This document shows, one piece after another, positions 37,923 to 47,256 of a stretch of DNA of 64,000 nt. The translations under genes and the position numbers were made by a program. The stretch is from Hymenobacter sediminis (GTDB lineage: Bacteria; Bacteroidota; Bacteroidia; Cytophagales; Hymenobacteraceae). Under the pieces are notes generated by a model, which saw only the letters and a program-made list of their open reading frames with translations, was not told the DNA's origin and ran no database searches. The stretch covers positions 310,001-374,000 of the forward strand of contig NZ_QKNS01000001.1 in NCBI RefSeq assembly GCF_003231285.1, read 5' to 3'. The stretch's first letter is position 1. Every line of letters begins with the position of its first letter.

Positions 37923-39053
37923 ATGACGAGCCTACCCTATCTTCTGCGTCAAATCCTTACGGGCTGCTTGTGCCTGTTTAGCAGCCTGGCCCTGGCGCAG
38001 CACGTGCCCGGTACCGGCCTGCGCGGACAGTACTACAACGGAAAGAACTTCGAGAAGCTGGTACTGACCCGCACCGATCCGGCTATTAACTTTAACTGGA
38101 CCATTGGGCCGAATGGCGACCATTTTGTAGCCCCGGGCCCAGGTGTGCCAGGTGAGTGGTTTTCGGTGCGTTGGGCGGGGCATATATATGCTCCAGTGAC
38201 GGGAGTATATACCTTTCAGATTGCTGCCGATGATGGCATGCGCGTTTGGATTGGCGGTCAGAAAATACTCGATTCCTGGCACGATCAGGTGGTTACTACT
38301 TCTACGGCTCACCTAAAAATGAAGGCGGGCGGATATTACTCGGTGCGCGTGGAGTACTACCAGAGCGACCGGGACTCGCGGGCCTTGCTCGCGTGGCAGT
38401 TGCCGGATCTTAATACATTCAACGAGCCAGTGCCAATTCCAACGGCGAATCTTTATTCCAACCTGCCCACCAATATCTTACTTCTGGTAGAAGCCACCCC
38501 ACGAAAACCCAAAGCAGCGGCGGTTCCTGTTCCAACGGCACCACTGGCGACTTCTACCCGCAAACCAAAGCGAAAGCCTGGGCCGGCCAGTTCAGTGCCG
38601 CAACCCGTTGCGCAGACTGGGCCCGTGCTAACCCCGGCAACACCAAAAGCGGCTCCGGCCATAGCAGATACTGCTGCTGCCGCCGAGTTGCCCGATCTGA
38701 CGGCTCTTAGCAAAGGCACGGCCGTAACGCTGCCCAACCTCTATTTCACGCAGAGCACGGCAGCCCTGCTTCCGGCCTCGCGCCCCGTGCTGAATGCGCT
38801 GGCTCGTACTCTGCGTGAGCAGCCTACTATGCGGTTGGAAATAGTCGGCCACACCGATAACGTGGGAGAGGCCGCTCTGAATCTGCGCCTCTCTGAGCAG
38901 CGCGCCCGCATGGTGCGCCACTACCTGGTGCAGCAAGGCATTGATTCCGTGCGCCTCACGGCCCGCGGCTATGGCGGGGCCAAGCCTATAGCCGATAACC
39001 GCGACCCGCAACAACGCCCGCGCAACCGCCGGGTAGAGGTAGTTGTGCACTAG
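37923..39053 (+). CDS. secreted PA14-OmpA envelope protein
   Basis: A 376-residue protein with a signal peptide (about 1-26, ending SSLALAQ). Residues 27-150 form a PA14-type beta domain (GLRGQYYNGKNFEKLVLTRTDP, GVYTFQIAADDGMRVWIGGQKILDSWHDQ) often found in carbohydrate-binding or adhesive proteins. A Pro/Ala/Lys-rich linker (about 165-245) follows. Residues 255-376 form an OmpA-like peptidoglycan-binding domain (LEIVGHTDNVGEAALNLRLSEQRARMVRHYLVQQGI, ARGYGGAKPIADN). It probably tethers a surface or periplasmic ligand to the cell wall. The ATG at 37923 is used; the frame's earlier start at 37899 is a TTG. Confidence 0.87.
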   Translation: MTSLPYLLRQILTGCLCLFSSLALAQHVPGTGLRGQYYNGKNFEKLVLTRTDPAINFNWTIGPNGDHFVAPGPGVPGEWFSVRWAGHIYAPVTGVYTFQIAADDGMRVWIGGQKILDSWHDQVVTTSTAHLKMKAGGYYSVRVEYYQSDRDSRALLAWQLPDLNTFNEPVPIPTANLYSNLPTNILLLVEATPRKPKAAAVPVPTAPLATSTRKPKRKPGPASSVPQPVAQTGPVLTPATPKAAPAIADTAAAAELPDLTALSKGTAVTLPNLYFTQSTAALLPASRPVLNALARTLREQPTMRLEIVGHTDNVGEAALNLRLSEQRARMVRHYLVQQGIDSVRLTARGYGGAKPIADNRDPQQRPRNRRVEVVVH

Positions 39054-39254
39054 CTTATGCCAGGCGAAGCCGGAAGACCTGTCATGTCAGGGAAGCGAGG
39101 AATGCAGAGCAACTTATACCAGACCGCCCTAGTTCTCACTGCGCTTGGGCGAATAGGTAGCGCTTTTTAAGAAGCCGCGAAAACATTGCTGTACAGACAT
39201 TAGTTGATGGGTGCTGAAACGGTATAAGGCCGTTTATCAAACATCGACTTTAAC

Positions 39255-40388
39255 ATGAGCCAGACTTCCAAGCTTTTCACGTCCGTGCAAGTGGGCGCGC
39301 TTACCCTTCCCAACCGCTTCGCCATGGCCCCCATGACGCGCAGCCGTGCCACCAATGAGGCCACCGTCCCCACGGAGTCTGTGGTGAAATACTACGTACA
39401 GCGCGCGTCAGCCGGCCTGATTATTTCAGAAGGCTCGCAGGTGTCACCTCAGGGCGTGGGCTATATCAATACGCCCGGTATCTACTCTGAGGAGCAGGTA
39501 GCGGGTTGGAAAAAGGTGACGGATGCCGTGCATGCTGCTGGTGGCCGCATTTTCATTCAGCTCTGGCACGTAGGCCGCGTATCGCACCCCTTCTTCCACA
39601 ACGGTGAGCTGCCGGTAGGTCCTTCGGCCATCAAGCCCGAAGGCGCAAAAGCCTTTACCGGCCAGGGCTTTGAGGATGTGCCCACGCCGCGCGCTTTGGA
39701 GTTGAGCGAAATTGCGGGGGTAGTAGACCAGTTCCGCCAGGCCGCCCGCAACGCCAAGCTGGCCGGTTTCGATGGCGCTGAAATTCACGGTGCCAACGGC
39801 TATTTGCTTGACCAGTTTATTCAGGACGGTTCAAACCAGCGTACCGATGAGTACGGCGGCAGCCTGGAAAACCGCAGCCGCTTCGCGCTGGAGGTAGTGA
39901 AGGCTGTAGTTGACGAGCTGGGCGCCGACCGTGTGGGCATCCGTCTCTCGCCTCAGGGTAGCGCCAGCATCCAGGACTCCGACCCGGTGAAAACGTTCAG
40001 CTACGTAACCGAGCAGCTCAACCAGTTCAACCTGGCTTACCTGCACGTAATTGAAGCCCTGCCCGGCCACCCCATGGCCCAGCCCCAGGCTCCGGCCGTA
40101 GCGGCCCACCTACGCAAAATCTTCAACGGCACCTTTATCCTGAACGGTGGCTACACCCAGGAAACGGCCGAAGCAGCCCTGGCCAACAATGAGGCCGACG
40201 TTATTGCGTTCGGGGTACCGTTCATTGCCAACCCCGATTTGGTGGAGCGCTTCCGCATCGGGGCGGCCCTCAACACTCCTGACCCCAGCACGTTCTACGT
40301 GCCCGGCGACAAAGGCTACATCGACTACCCCTCTTTGCAGGACCAAGGCGTAGATACAAAGGAGCCCGTTGACTATCAGAACAACTAA
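39255..40388 (+). CDS. old-yellow-enzyme family alkene reductase (NemA-like)
   Basis: A 377-residue FMN-dependent TIM-barrel oxidoreductase that reduces activated C=C bonds (N-ethylmaleimide, enones, nitro esters) with NAD(P)H. Family features are LPNRFAMAPMTRSRA at the N-terminus, QLWHVGRVSHP, the substrate-binding His-x-x-Asn pair in GAEIHGANGYLLDQF, NQRTDEYGGSLENRSRFALEVV, and the C-terminal FGVPFIANPDLVERFR. The physiological substrate is unknown. It is monocistronic with its own terminator. Confidence 0.93.
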   Translation: MSQTSKLFTSVQVGALTLPNRFAMAPMTRSRATNEATVPTESVVKYYVQRASAGLIISEGSQVSPQGVGYINTPGIYSEEQVAGWKKVTDAVHAAGGRIFIQLWHVGRVSHPFFHNGELPVGPSAIKPEGAKAFTGQGFEDVPTPRALELSEIAGVVDQFRQAARNAKLAGFDGAEIHGANGYLLDQFIQDGSNQRTDEYGGSLENRSRFALEVVKAVVDELGADRVGIRLSPQGSASIQDSDPVKTFSYVTEQLNQFNLAYLHVIEALPGHPMAQPQAPAVAAHLRKIFNGTFILNGGYTQETAEAALANNEADVIAFGVPFIANPDLVERFRIGAALNTPDPSTFYVPGDKGYIDYPSLQDQGVDTKEPVDYQNN

Positions 40389-40410
40389 GCCTACCCCGCG
40401 TGGTCTCTTA

Positions 40411-40445
40411 AAACCCGTTTCGGCACGCGCCGGGGCGGGTTTTTT
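40411..40445 (+). terminator. rho-independent terminator after alkene reductase
   Basis: AAACCCG pairs with CGGGTTT, with an inner CGGC/GCCG helix, followed by a run of T. Confidence 0.85.
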
Positions 40446-40555
40446 GTTGGCTAATAGGTAGCGTGAAGGTTGAATAAATGTTCTGTAACCGGCGGTTTAG
40501 CTGTTGAGGTTGAAATCTGCGTAAGCGGAAAACTCAACCATACCTCGCTACACCC

Positions 40556-41539
40556 ATGGCTGCTAAGAAAACCACTACCCCCTCTGACTCTACCAAACCC
40601 GCCCCTAAGAAACCAACGGCTACGCCTGCTGCCAAAGCTGCCGCCGTGGCCACCGAGGCACCCAAGCCCGTAAAGCGCCCCACGGCCAAGGACATGAAGC
40701 AGCACGCCCAGAAGTTGCCCTATCCCGCTAAGCAAGCCGACATGAAGCTGCAGCCGGCCATGGATTTTTCTACCTACCGCGCCGCCGGCAAGCTCCAGGA
40801 TAAAATTGCCCTCATAACCGGTGCCGACTCTGGCATCGGGCGGGCCGTAGCCGTAGCCTTTGCTATGGAAGGTGCCCACGTAGCTGTGCTGTATAATGAA
40901 AACACCGTGGATGCGGAGGAAACCCGCCGCCTGGTCGAAGCTCAGAACCGCCGCTGCCTGCTGCTACAGTTGGATGTGCGCGACTTGGAGCAGTGTAAAC
41001 AGGCCGTTCGCCTAACCCGGCAGGAGCTGGGCGGCCTCAACATTCTCGTCAACAACGCGGCCTTCCAGATGAGTGCCGAGAAGTTCGAAGACATCTCTGA
41101 GGAGCAAATCCGCCGCACCTTTGATACCAATATTCTTGGTTATATCTGGATGGCCCAGGCCGCCATTCCGCACCTCAAGCAACACGACTGCATCATCAAC
41201 ACAGGCAGCATTGTCGGCCTCACGGGCATTCCTATTCTGGTAGATTATGCCTGTACGAAGTCCGCCATTCATGCCCTCACCAAAAGCCTGGCTACCTACC
41301 TCGGCGAAAAGGGCATTCGGGTGAATTGCGTGGTGCCGGGCCCGGTCTGGACACCCAACATCCCCGCAACCATGCCGCAGGAGGAAATCGAGAAGTTTGG
41401 CTACGAGGTAGCTTTGGCTCGCCCAGGTCAGCCCGAGGAGCTAGCACCAGCCTACGTGCTGCTTGCCTCGCAAGACGGCTCCTTCATGACGGGCTCGCTG
41501 GTGCACGTGACGGGCGGCAAAATGAGCAGCGACCAGTAG
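40556..41539 (+). CDS. SDR-family oxidoreductase with Lys/Ala/Pro-rich N-terminal tail
   Basis: A 327-residue short-chain dehydrogenase. Residues 1-45 are a low-complexity tail rich in Lys, Ala, Pro and Thr. The Rossmann loop TGADSGIG is at 88-95, NNAA near 166-169, and the catalytic residues are Ser218, Tyr231 and Lys235 (GSIVG, then DYACTKSA). It resembles the YghA/glucose 1-dehydrogenase-like group. It is upstream of a gluconate-2-dehydrogenase subunit 3-like gene and a GMC oxidoreductase on the same strand, so a sugar or polyol oxidation role is plausible. A hairpin lies just past its stop. Confidence 0.9.
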   Translation: MAAKKTTTPSDSTKPAPKKPTATPAAKAAAVATEAPKPVKRPTAKDMKQHAQKLPYPAKQADMKLQPAMDFSTYRAAGKLQDKIALITGADSGIGRAVAVAFAMEGAHVAVLYNENTVDAEETRRLVEAQNRRCLLLQLDVRDLEQCKQAVRLTRQELGGLNILVNNAAFQMSAEKFEDISEEQIRRTFDTNILGYIWMAQAAIPHLKQHDCIINTGSIVGLTGIPILVDYACTKSAIHALTKSLATYLGEKGIRVNCVVPGPVWTPNIPATMPQEEIEKFGYEVALARPGQPEELAPAYVLLASQDGSFMTGSLVHVTGGKMSSDQ

Positions 41540-41554
41540 GCGGGAGGTGTAATG

Positions 41555-41594
41555 GCCCAGTGTAGAGGCGCACGTATGCGTCTCTACACTGGGC
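41555..41594. repeat. GTAGAGACGC-type hairpin repeat
   Basis: GCCCAGTGTAGAGGCGC and GCGTCTCTACACTGGGC pair with one mismatch across a short loop (ACGTAT). The GTAGAGACGC core recurs at 16746-16755 near moaC. It sits 16 nt past the SDR stop and may also act as a terminator, though no T-run follows. Confidence 0.7.
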
Positions 41595-41728
41595 GTTTCT
41601 GCTCATACTTTAAAAACGCTTTTTCTGGGCAGAAGAAGCACTTTTCCTGTTCAGCTAAAACCTTGTTCAGCTTCAGCTCGTCAGTAGTAAGTAAGCCCTT
41701 GACTATCATTTGGCTGATTTCGATTCTG

Positions 41729-42328
41729 ATGACCTCCCCTCACTACCCTACGGGTACCGTGCGCGCCCTGCTCCAGACCGACTTGGTGACCGAAGCCACT
41801 CGTGCTGCGCTGCTTGCCCGCCTCGATACCACTCCCTACACCCCTCAGCTTTTTGAGGCGACCACCTACGAGCTTTTGCGCGCCGTAGCTGCCCGCATCT
41901 ACCCTCAGCCCGACCGGGAACAGCCCATTGAGCTGGCAGCGGTGGTCGATAAGCGGTTGGCAGAAGGCCAGTCTGACGGCTGGCGCTACGACGCCATGCC
42001 TCCCGACCGTGAAGCTTATCGGCTAGGCCTGGGCGGCATCAATCAGGCTGCCCAGGCGCTATTTGGGCAGCCTTTCATGGAGCTGACCGAAACCCGGCAA
42101 GATGAAGTACTGGAAGCAGTAGCAGCTGGTTCCGCCCCCGGCGACAACTGGCAGCAGTTACCCATGGACCGTTTTTTCGAGGAGTTGTTGGCTGAGCTAA
42201 CGGAGGCTTATTACTCGCATCCGTTGGCTCAGGAGGAAATCGGCTACGTGGGTATGGCCGATGTGCCCGGTTGGCAGCGCATTGAGCCTGACCACCTGGA
42301 AGTCCGCGAACCACAGGCGGTGAAGTAG
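41729..42328 (+). CDS. gluconate 2-dehydrogenase subunit 3 family protein
   Basis: A 199-residue protein of the subunit-3 family, which accompanies membrane or periplasmic GMC dehydrogenases. Typical features are FEATTYELLRAVAARIYPQPD, IELAAVVDKRLAEGQSDGWRYDAMPPDREAYRLGL, and FFEELLAELTEAYYSHPLAQEEIGYVGMADVPGW. Members of the family in other phyla carry a Tat signal, but none is seen here. The ATG at 41729 is used; the frame is open back to 41552, but that portion covers the hairpin. A GMC enzyme gene follows after 94 nt, as expected for a two-subunit complex. Confidence 0.86.
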   Translation: MTSPHYPTGTVRALLQTDLVTEATRAALLARLDTTPYTPQLFEATTYELLRAVAARIYPQPDREQPIELAAVVDKRLAEGQSDGWRYDAMPPDREAYRLGLGGINQAAQALFGQPFMELTETRQDEVLEAVAAGSAPGDNWQQLPMDRFFEELLAELTEAYYSHPLAQEEIGYVGMADVPGWQRIEPDHLEVREPQAVK

Positions 42329-42422
42329 TGAGCTAGTTAAGGCGGGAGGTTGGCCTTCCGTCATACTCCCGTTTCAACTCTTCATCACCTCACCCTTTCA
42401 CCACTTCATCATCTTACCGAAC

Positions 42423-44111
42423 ATGCCCGACGAAGAGGTATTGGAGGAAGGCGTGTTGAACCCGGTGCAGCCGGAAATTCAGGACCCTTTACTCAAAAGT
42501 ATTCTGGCCGAGAACGAGCTTTCTGCTGCGGCCCCTGTTGAACAAGAGCAACTCAGTCCGCTCCCTGACCCTACTGACGAGGTAGATTGCGTAGTGATAG
42601 GGACTGGGGCTGGTGGAGCCCCTTTGCTGGCTCGCCTGGCCATGGCCGGCCTGAAGGTAGTAGCCCTGGAGGCGGGCCCCCGCCGCGACCCTACCCGCGA
42701 CTATGCCACCGATGAAAAGGCCCAACACTTTCTGTTCTGGAACGATGAGCGCCTGTCGGCCGGGCAGAATCCAATGGCTTTCGGGCGTAACAACTCCGGT
42801 ACGGGGGTAGGCGGCTCTACCCTGCACTACACGGCTTATACCCCGCGCGCCCACCGCGCCGACCTGCAGCTGTTCACCGACTTCGGGCAGGGTGTTGACT
42901 GGCCATTTGGGCTGGAAGAGTTGGAGCCGTATTACGAGGAGCTGGAGCAGTTCCTAGGCGTCAGTGGGCCCACGCCCTACCCCTGGGACCCGGCCCGACG
43001 CAAAGGCTACCCCTTGGCGCCGCTGCCGCTCAATGGTGCCGCCCTGCTGATGCAAAAGGCCTGCACCCAACTAGGCCTGCAGTCGTCGCCGGCGGCTAAT
43101 GCGGCGCTATCGGCGCGCTACTACCAAGAGGGCATTGGGTGGCGGGAGGCCTGCACAAATCGGGGTTTCTGCCAGGCCGGCTGCAACCGGGGCGCCAAAG
43201 CCAGCATGGATGTCACCTTCCTACCCCTGGCTGAAAGCTATGGCGCCGAAATCAGGTCGGAGGCTTTTGTAACGGAGATTGAGCGCAACGCAAAGGGGCA
43301 TGTAACGGCCGTAGTGTATGAGCAGCACGGGGAACAGAAGCGGCAGCGTTGCCGCCACCTGTTTCTGTGTGCCGGTGCCATCGAAACCCCACGTCTGCTG
43401 CTGCTCAACGAGCTGGCTCTCACGAGCGGGCAGGTGGGCCGCAACTATATGGCCCATGTGGGTACCCAGGTGTGGGGCACGTTCGAGGAAGACATCCGAC
43501 CCTATAAAGGCATTCCGGGCGGACTTATCTCCGAAGATACCCACCGCCCCGCCGACGCTGATTTTGCGGGCGGCTACCTGCTGCAAAGCATTGGTGTGAT
43601 GCCCGTTACGTTTGCTTCTCAAATGGTGCGGCAGCGCAAGCTGTGGGGCCAAGCCCTGCGCGACTACATGCGCAACTACAACCATGTGGCCGGCATCAAT
43701 ATCCTCGGCGACTGTCTGCCGGCCGCCAGTAACTTTCTGGAGCTTTCAGTGGAAAAGGACGTGCGGGGGTTGCCGAAGCCGCGCATCCATTTTACCGAGC
43801 AGGAAAATGAACGCCGGATGGCTGCCCACGCCGAGAAGCTGATGCGCCAGCTGTGGGAAGCCGCTGGGGCCCGCGACATCTGGGCCTTTGAACGTTACTG
43901 CCACACCATTGGCACAGCACGGATGGGGCTCAGCGGCGACGATGCGGTAGTAAACTCCGAAGGCCGGGCCTTTGACGTGCCTAACCTGTATATCTGCGAC
44001 AACTCCGTGTTTCCCAGCGCCCTCAGCGTGAATCCGGCCCTCACCATCATGGCCCTGAGCCTGCGCACTGCCGATAAGTTTCTGGCGTCTCGGCAGCGGC
44101 TGGATGGGTAA
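42423..44111 (+). CDS. GMC-family FAD oxidoreductase (gluconate dehydrogenase-like large subunit)
   Basis: A 562-residue flavoprotein. The FAD-binding GxGxxG motif (GTGAGG, residues 60-65) begins a Rossmann fold that ends LKVVALEAGP. GRNNSGTGVGGSTLHYTAY is the second flavin-binding region, and CAGAIETPRLLLLNE is the GMC signature 2. The active-site His lies in RYCHTIGTARMG, with an Asn in SVNPALTIMALS. It pairs with the upstream subunit 3 gene, which suggests a sugar acid or sugar alcohol dehydrogenase that passes electrons to a cytochrome or quinone. No cytochrome c subunit is seen next to it. A TCACC-rich leader precedes the ATG. Confidence 0.92.
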   Translation: MPDEEVLEEGVLNPVQPEIQDPLLKSILAENELSAAAPVEQEQLSPLPDPTDEVDCVVIGTGAGGAPLLARLAMAGLKVVALEAGPRRDPTRDYATDEKAQHFLFWNDERLSAGQNPMAFGRNNSGTGVGGSTLHYTAYTPRAHRADLQLFTDFGQGVDWPFGLEELEPYYEELEQFLGVSGPTPYPWDPARRKGYPLAPLPLNGAALLMQKACTQLGLQSSPAANAALSARYYQEGIGWREACTNRGFCQAGCNRGAKASMDVTFLPLAESYGAEIRSEAFVTEIERNAKGHVTAVVYEQHGEQKRQRCRHLFLCAGAIETPRLLLLNELALTSGQVGRNYMAHVGTQVWGTFEEDIRPYKGIPGGLISEDTHRPADADFAGGYLLQSIGVMPVTFASQMVRQRKLWGQALRDYMRNYNHVAGINILGDCLPAASNFLELSVEKDVRGLPKPRIHFTEQENERRMAAHAEKLMRQLWEAAGARDIWAFERYCHTIGTARMGLSGDDAVVNSEGRAFDVPNLYICDNSVFPSALSVNPALTIMALSLRTADKFLASRQRLDG

Positions 44112-44302
44112 TGCTTGAACGGCAACTCCCCTCTTTAGCCGGGGAAGGGGGTAGGAGATGATGGATAGCCGTTGGAACAACCCGGAATAGCTTCTTTTTC
44201 ACCCAGTACTAGTTAACAGAGCGTCAGTTATAAGGTCAGCCACTTTCATTTCCTCCTCCGCTAAGGAGGAGAGCTGCCGTTCAGTTATTCTCCTTTTTCC
44301 CA
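44112..44302. other. intergenic region with CTCC/GGAG repeats
   Basis: 191 bp between the GMC and GH1-like genes. It holds CCCCTCTTTAGCCGGGGAAGG near 44126 and CCTCCTCCGCTAAGGAGGAG near 44251, both imperfect hairpins related to the one at 33596-33617. Confidence 0.5.
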
Positions 44303-45640
44303 ATGGCCAAAAGCTTTCTGACGCATATCAAAGACAAGTTCGGCGACGGCAACTACGAAGGCGACGAGCACGGCGGAGCGGCGGGCCACGATGGTAGCGG
44401 CCTGCCCACTAATAGTCCGGGCAACTTCATGTTTGCTACCGGTATTGAGTGTTCCTACCCCACCATCGGCAACGGAACCATCCGGCGCGATTTGCTGGCT
44501 GAAACCGACCACTACAATCGGTATAAGGAAGATCTGGGTCTGGTAAAAGAGCTTGGACTCAAGGTGCTACGCTATAACCTGCCTTACTACCTCACCCACA
44601 AGGCACCGGGCAAGTTCGATTGGGAATTTGCTGATAAGGCTATGGCCGAAATCAAGCGCTTGGGCATTACACCAATTCTGGACTTATTGCACTTTGGGGT
44701 GCCCGATTGGATAGGCAACTTTCAGAACCCCGAGCTGCCGGTGCACTTTGCTGAGTATTGCGCGGCCGTAGCCCAGCGCTACCCCTGGGTGCGCTTCTAT
44801 ACCCCCGTAAACGAAATTTATGTTACGGCCCGGGCCTCTGCCCGCGACGGTATCTGGAACGAGCAGCTTAAGGACGACTGTGCTTTCATTACCGCCCTAA
44901 AGCATTTGGCGGCGGCCAGCATCATGGGCAACCAGCAAATTGCCCGCTACCGGCCCGACTGCATCATTGTGCAAAGTGAGTCGGCGGAGTACATCCACGA
45001 AATGCGTGCCGTGCAAAGCGCCGAGGTGCGCCTGACCAACAAGCTGCGTTTCCTGTCCCTTGATTTGCTGTATGCCCACACTATTGATGCGGAGGTGCTG
45101 CTGTTTTGCCTCGACAATGGCCTGACCCGCGAGGAGCTGAAGTGGTTTATGGCCGGCGAGCCGCCGGGTTACCAGATTATGGGCAACGACTATTACGGCC
45201 GCAACGAGCGGATTATCAAGCCCGACGGCAACTGGTGCTCGGCCGAGGACGTGCTGGGCTGGTACACTATGACGCGCCAATACTACGAGCGGTACCGCAA
45301 GCCCGTGATGCACACCGAAACCAACACCTTCGATAAACAGGATGCCGAATGCTGGCTTTGGAAGCAGTGGGTGAACGTGCAGCGCATCCGCCAGGATGGG
45401 GTGCCGGTGGTAGGCTTTACGTGGTATTCTCTCCTCGACCAACTCGACTGGGACATCAGCTTAGCCGAAAAACGTCTATCCGTAAATCCCTGCGGCCTCT
45501 ACGACCTCGACCGCCGCATTCGGCCGGTAGGGGAGAGCTACAAAATGATGATCCGGGAGTTCGGCCAAATCACCATCGTGCCCCACGGCGAGATGTTTGA
45601 GTTTACCAGCCGGCCCGCTACCCTGAAAGTAGAGAAATAA
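44303..45640 (+). CDS. family 1 glycosidase-like protein
   Basis: A 445-residue TIM-barrel protein related to GH1 beta-glycosidases. It keeps the overall layout: the N-terminal FMFATGIECSYPTIGNG, the barrel strands LRYNLPYYLTH and PILDLLHFGVPDWIG, the acid/base candidate Glu171 in YTPVNEI, and the nucleophile candidate Glu339 in PVMHTETNTF, where classic GH1 has an ITENG-like motif. The first 40 residues are polar. There is no signal peptide. The departure from the usual TFNEP and ITENG motifs means the substrate, and perhaps the reaction, differ from standard GH1. It is downstream of the GMC/SDR genes on the same strand. Confidence 0.82.
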   Translation: MAKSFLTHIKDKFGDGNYEGDEHGGAAGHDGSGLPTNSPGNFMFATGIECSYPTIGNGTIRRDLLAETDHYNRYKEDLGLVKELGLKVLRYNLPYYLTHKAPGKFDWEFADKAMAEIKRLGITPILDLLHFGVPDWIGNFQNPELPVHFAEYCAAVAQRYPWVRFYTPVNEIYVTARASARDGIWNEQLKDDCAFITALKHLAAASIMGNQQIARYRPDCIIVQSESAEYIHEMRAVQSAEVRLTNKLRFLSLDLLYAHTIDAEVLLFCLDNGLTREELKWFMAGEPPGYQIMGNDYYGRNERIIKPDGNWCSAEDVLGWYTMTRQYYERYRKPVMHTETNTFDKQDAECWLWKQWVNVQRIRQDGVPVVGFTWYSLLDQLDWDISLAEKRLSVNPCGLYDLDRRIRPVGESYKMMIREFGQITIVPHGEMFEFTSRPATLKVEK

Positions 45641-45796
45641 GTTGGGCTGGTTTCATTGACGAAATTCAGCCGCCCGTACTTCCGTTGGCCCGGTTGGTTG
45701 ATTAGGTTTATAGCTTATATAGAAGCAGGCTAATTCTTTGCGCTGGATTCAGTAGGTTAAGGTCAGATTTGATTTTCATCCTCTTATCCTTCTGAT

Positions 45797-47245
45797 ATGA
45801 AACCTGTTACTGCCGCATTTGCGGGGCGGGCGCTAAGCTGGGGCACAGGCCTGTTGCTGGCTTTGGGCGCCTGCAGCCCCAAGGCTACCTCCGTTACTAC
45901 TGCCTCTACTACCCCCCCGCCCACCGCCGAAGCTGCCCCCGCCCAGCCAGCGGTGGCCTCGTTCCAGATTCCGGTGGAGTACTACACCCTGCCCAACGGC
46001 CTGAAGGTAGTTCTCTCGCCCGACCACACGGCCCCTACGGCTACGGTGGCAGCTTATTACAATATCGGCTTCCGCAACGAGCCCCGCAACCGCACCGGGT
46101 TTGCCCACTTGTTCGAGCACCTTATGTTTCAGGGCTCCCAGAACCTGGGCAAAATGGAGTTCATTCAGCTGATTCAGAAAAACGGCGGCATCCTGAACGG
46201 CTCTACCCGCTTCGACTTCACCAACTATTTCGAGGTAGTGCCCTCGCACAAGCTGGAAACCATGCTTTGGGCCGAAGCCGACCGGATGCGCGGCCTCGCT
46301 ATCAACCAGGCCAACCTCACCAACCAGCAAGGGGTAGTGAAAAACGAGGTGCGCGTGAACGTGCTCAACCAGCCCTACGGCGGCTTTCCGTGGCTGGACA
46401 TGCCCCAGTACGCCAACAAAAACTGGAACAACGCCCACAACTTCTACGGCGACCTGAAGGACCTCGACGCCGCTACCCTGGAGGATGCCCAGCAATTCTT
46501 CAAAACCTACTACGCCCCCAATAATGCCGCCCTGGCTGTAGTCGGCGACTTTGAGCCGGCGCAGGCCAAGGCTTGGGTAGAGAAGTACTTCGGCAAAATT
46601 CCGGCCGCTACCCAGCCGCCCAAGCCCGACCTCACGGAGCCCCGCCAGGAAAAGGAGCAGCGCTTCACCAAGGACGACAAGCTGGCCACCAAACCCGCTC
46701 TGGCCTTTGCCTACCACATGCCGGAGCGCAACACCCCCGAGTACTACGCCCTCATTCTGCTCGACCAGATTCTGCTGCAGGGCAAAGACTCGCGCCTCTA
46801 CCAGGCCATGGTGCAGAAGCGCGGCCTCACCGACGACGTGAGCGGGGGCATCAACTACCTCGGCAACGCCTTCAACTACGCCGGCCCCATGCTCTGGATG
46901 GGCAACCTGACCTATGACCAAACCGTGAAATCGGACTCCGTAGTGAGCGTGCTGGATCAGGAAATCAACCGCTTAGCGAAAGGCGGCATCGACCAGCCTA
47001 CCCTGGACTTGGCCGTGGTGAAGCTGCGCTCCACCCTCTACGACCAGCTTTCCGGCTCCGATAACTTCGGCCGCGCCGATATGCTGGCGGCTTTTGCCTT
47101 GTTCGATAATGACCCGTCGCGCATTAATACCCTGGAAGGAGAGTTCCGGAAAATCACGCCCGCTGTAATGCAGCGCACTATTCAGGAATACCTGCGGCCT
47201 ACTAACCGCACCATTCTTATTGTAAACCCACTGGCCAAAAGCTAA
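45797..47245 (+). CDS. M16 zinc metallopeptidase, catalytic partner (lipoprotein)
   Basis: A 482-residue pitrilysin-family protease. The lipobox LALGAC (Cys26) suggests a membrane-anchored periplasmic protein. The inverted zinc motif His104-x-x-Glu107-His108 (HLFEHLMF) and the downstream glutamate region VVKNEVRVNVLNQPYGG define an active M16. A second M16 half follows (LAFAYHMPERNTPEY, LLDQILLQGKDSRLYQ). It starts a two-gene operon with the following gene (11 nt apart), and the pair probably forms a heterodimeric clamshell peptidase. Confidence 0.93.
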   Translation: MKPVTAAFAGRALSWGTGLLLALGACSPKATSVTTASTTPPPTAEAAPAQPAVASFQIPVEYYTLPNGLKVVLSPDHTAPTATVAAYYNIGFRNEPRNRTGFAHLFEHLMFQGSQNLGKMEFIQLIQKNGGILNGSTRFDFTNYFEVVPSHKLETMLWAEADRMRGLAINQANLTNQQGVVKNEVRVNVLNQPYGGFPWLDMPQYANKNWNNAHNFYGDLKDLDAATLEDAQQFFKTYYAPNNAALAVVGDFEPAQAKAWVEKYFGKIPAATQPPKPDLTEPRQEKEQRFTKDDKLATKPALAFAYHMPERNTPEYYALILLDQILLQGKDSRLYQAMVQKRGLTDDVSGGINYLGNAFNYAGPMLWMGNLTYDQTVKSDSVVSVLDQEINRLAKGGIDQPTLDLAVVKLRSTLYDQLSGSDNFGRADMLAAFALFDNDPSRINTLEGEFRKITPAVMQRTIQEYLRPTNRTILIVNPLAKS

Positions 47246-47256
47246 CCCGCTACCGT

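Noticed and set aside
45833..46921. Minus-strand ORF of 362 codons opposite the first M16 gene
   Set aside because: Val/Gly-rich antisense artefact of a GC-rich gene with an intact HxxEH peptidase on the plus strand.
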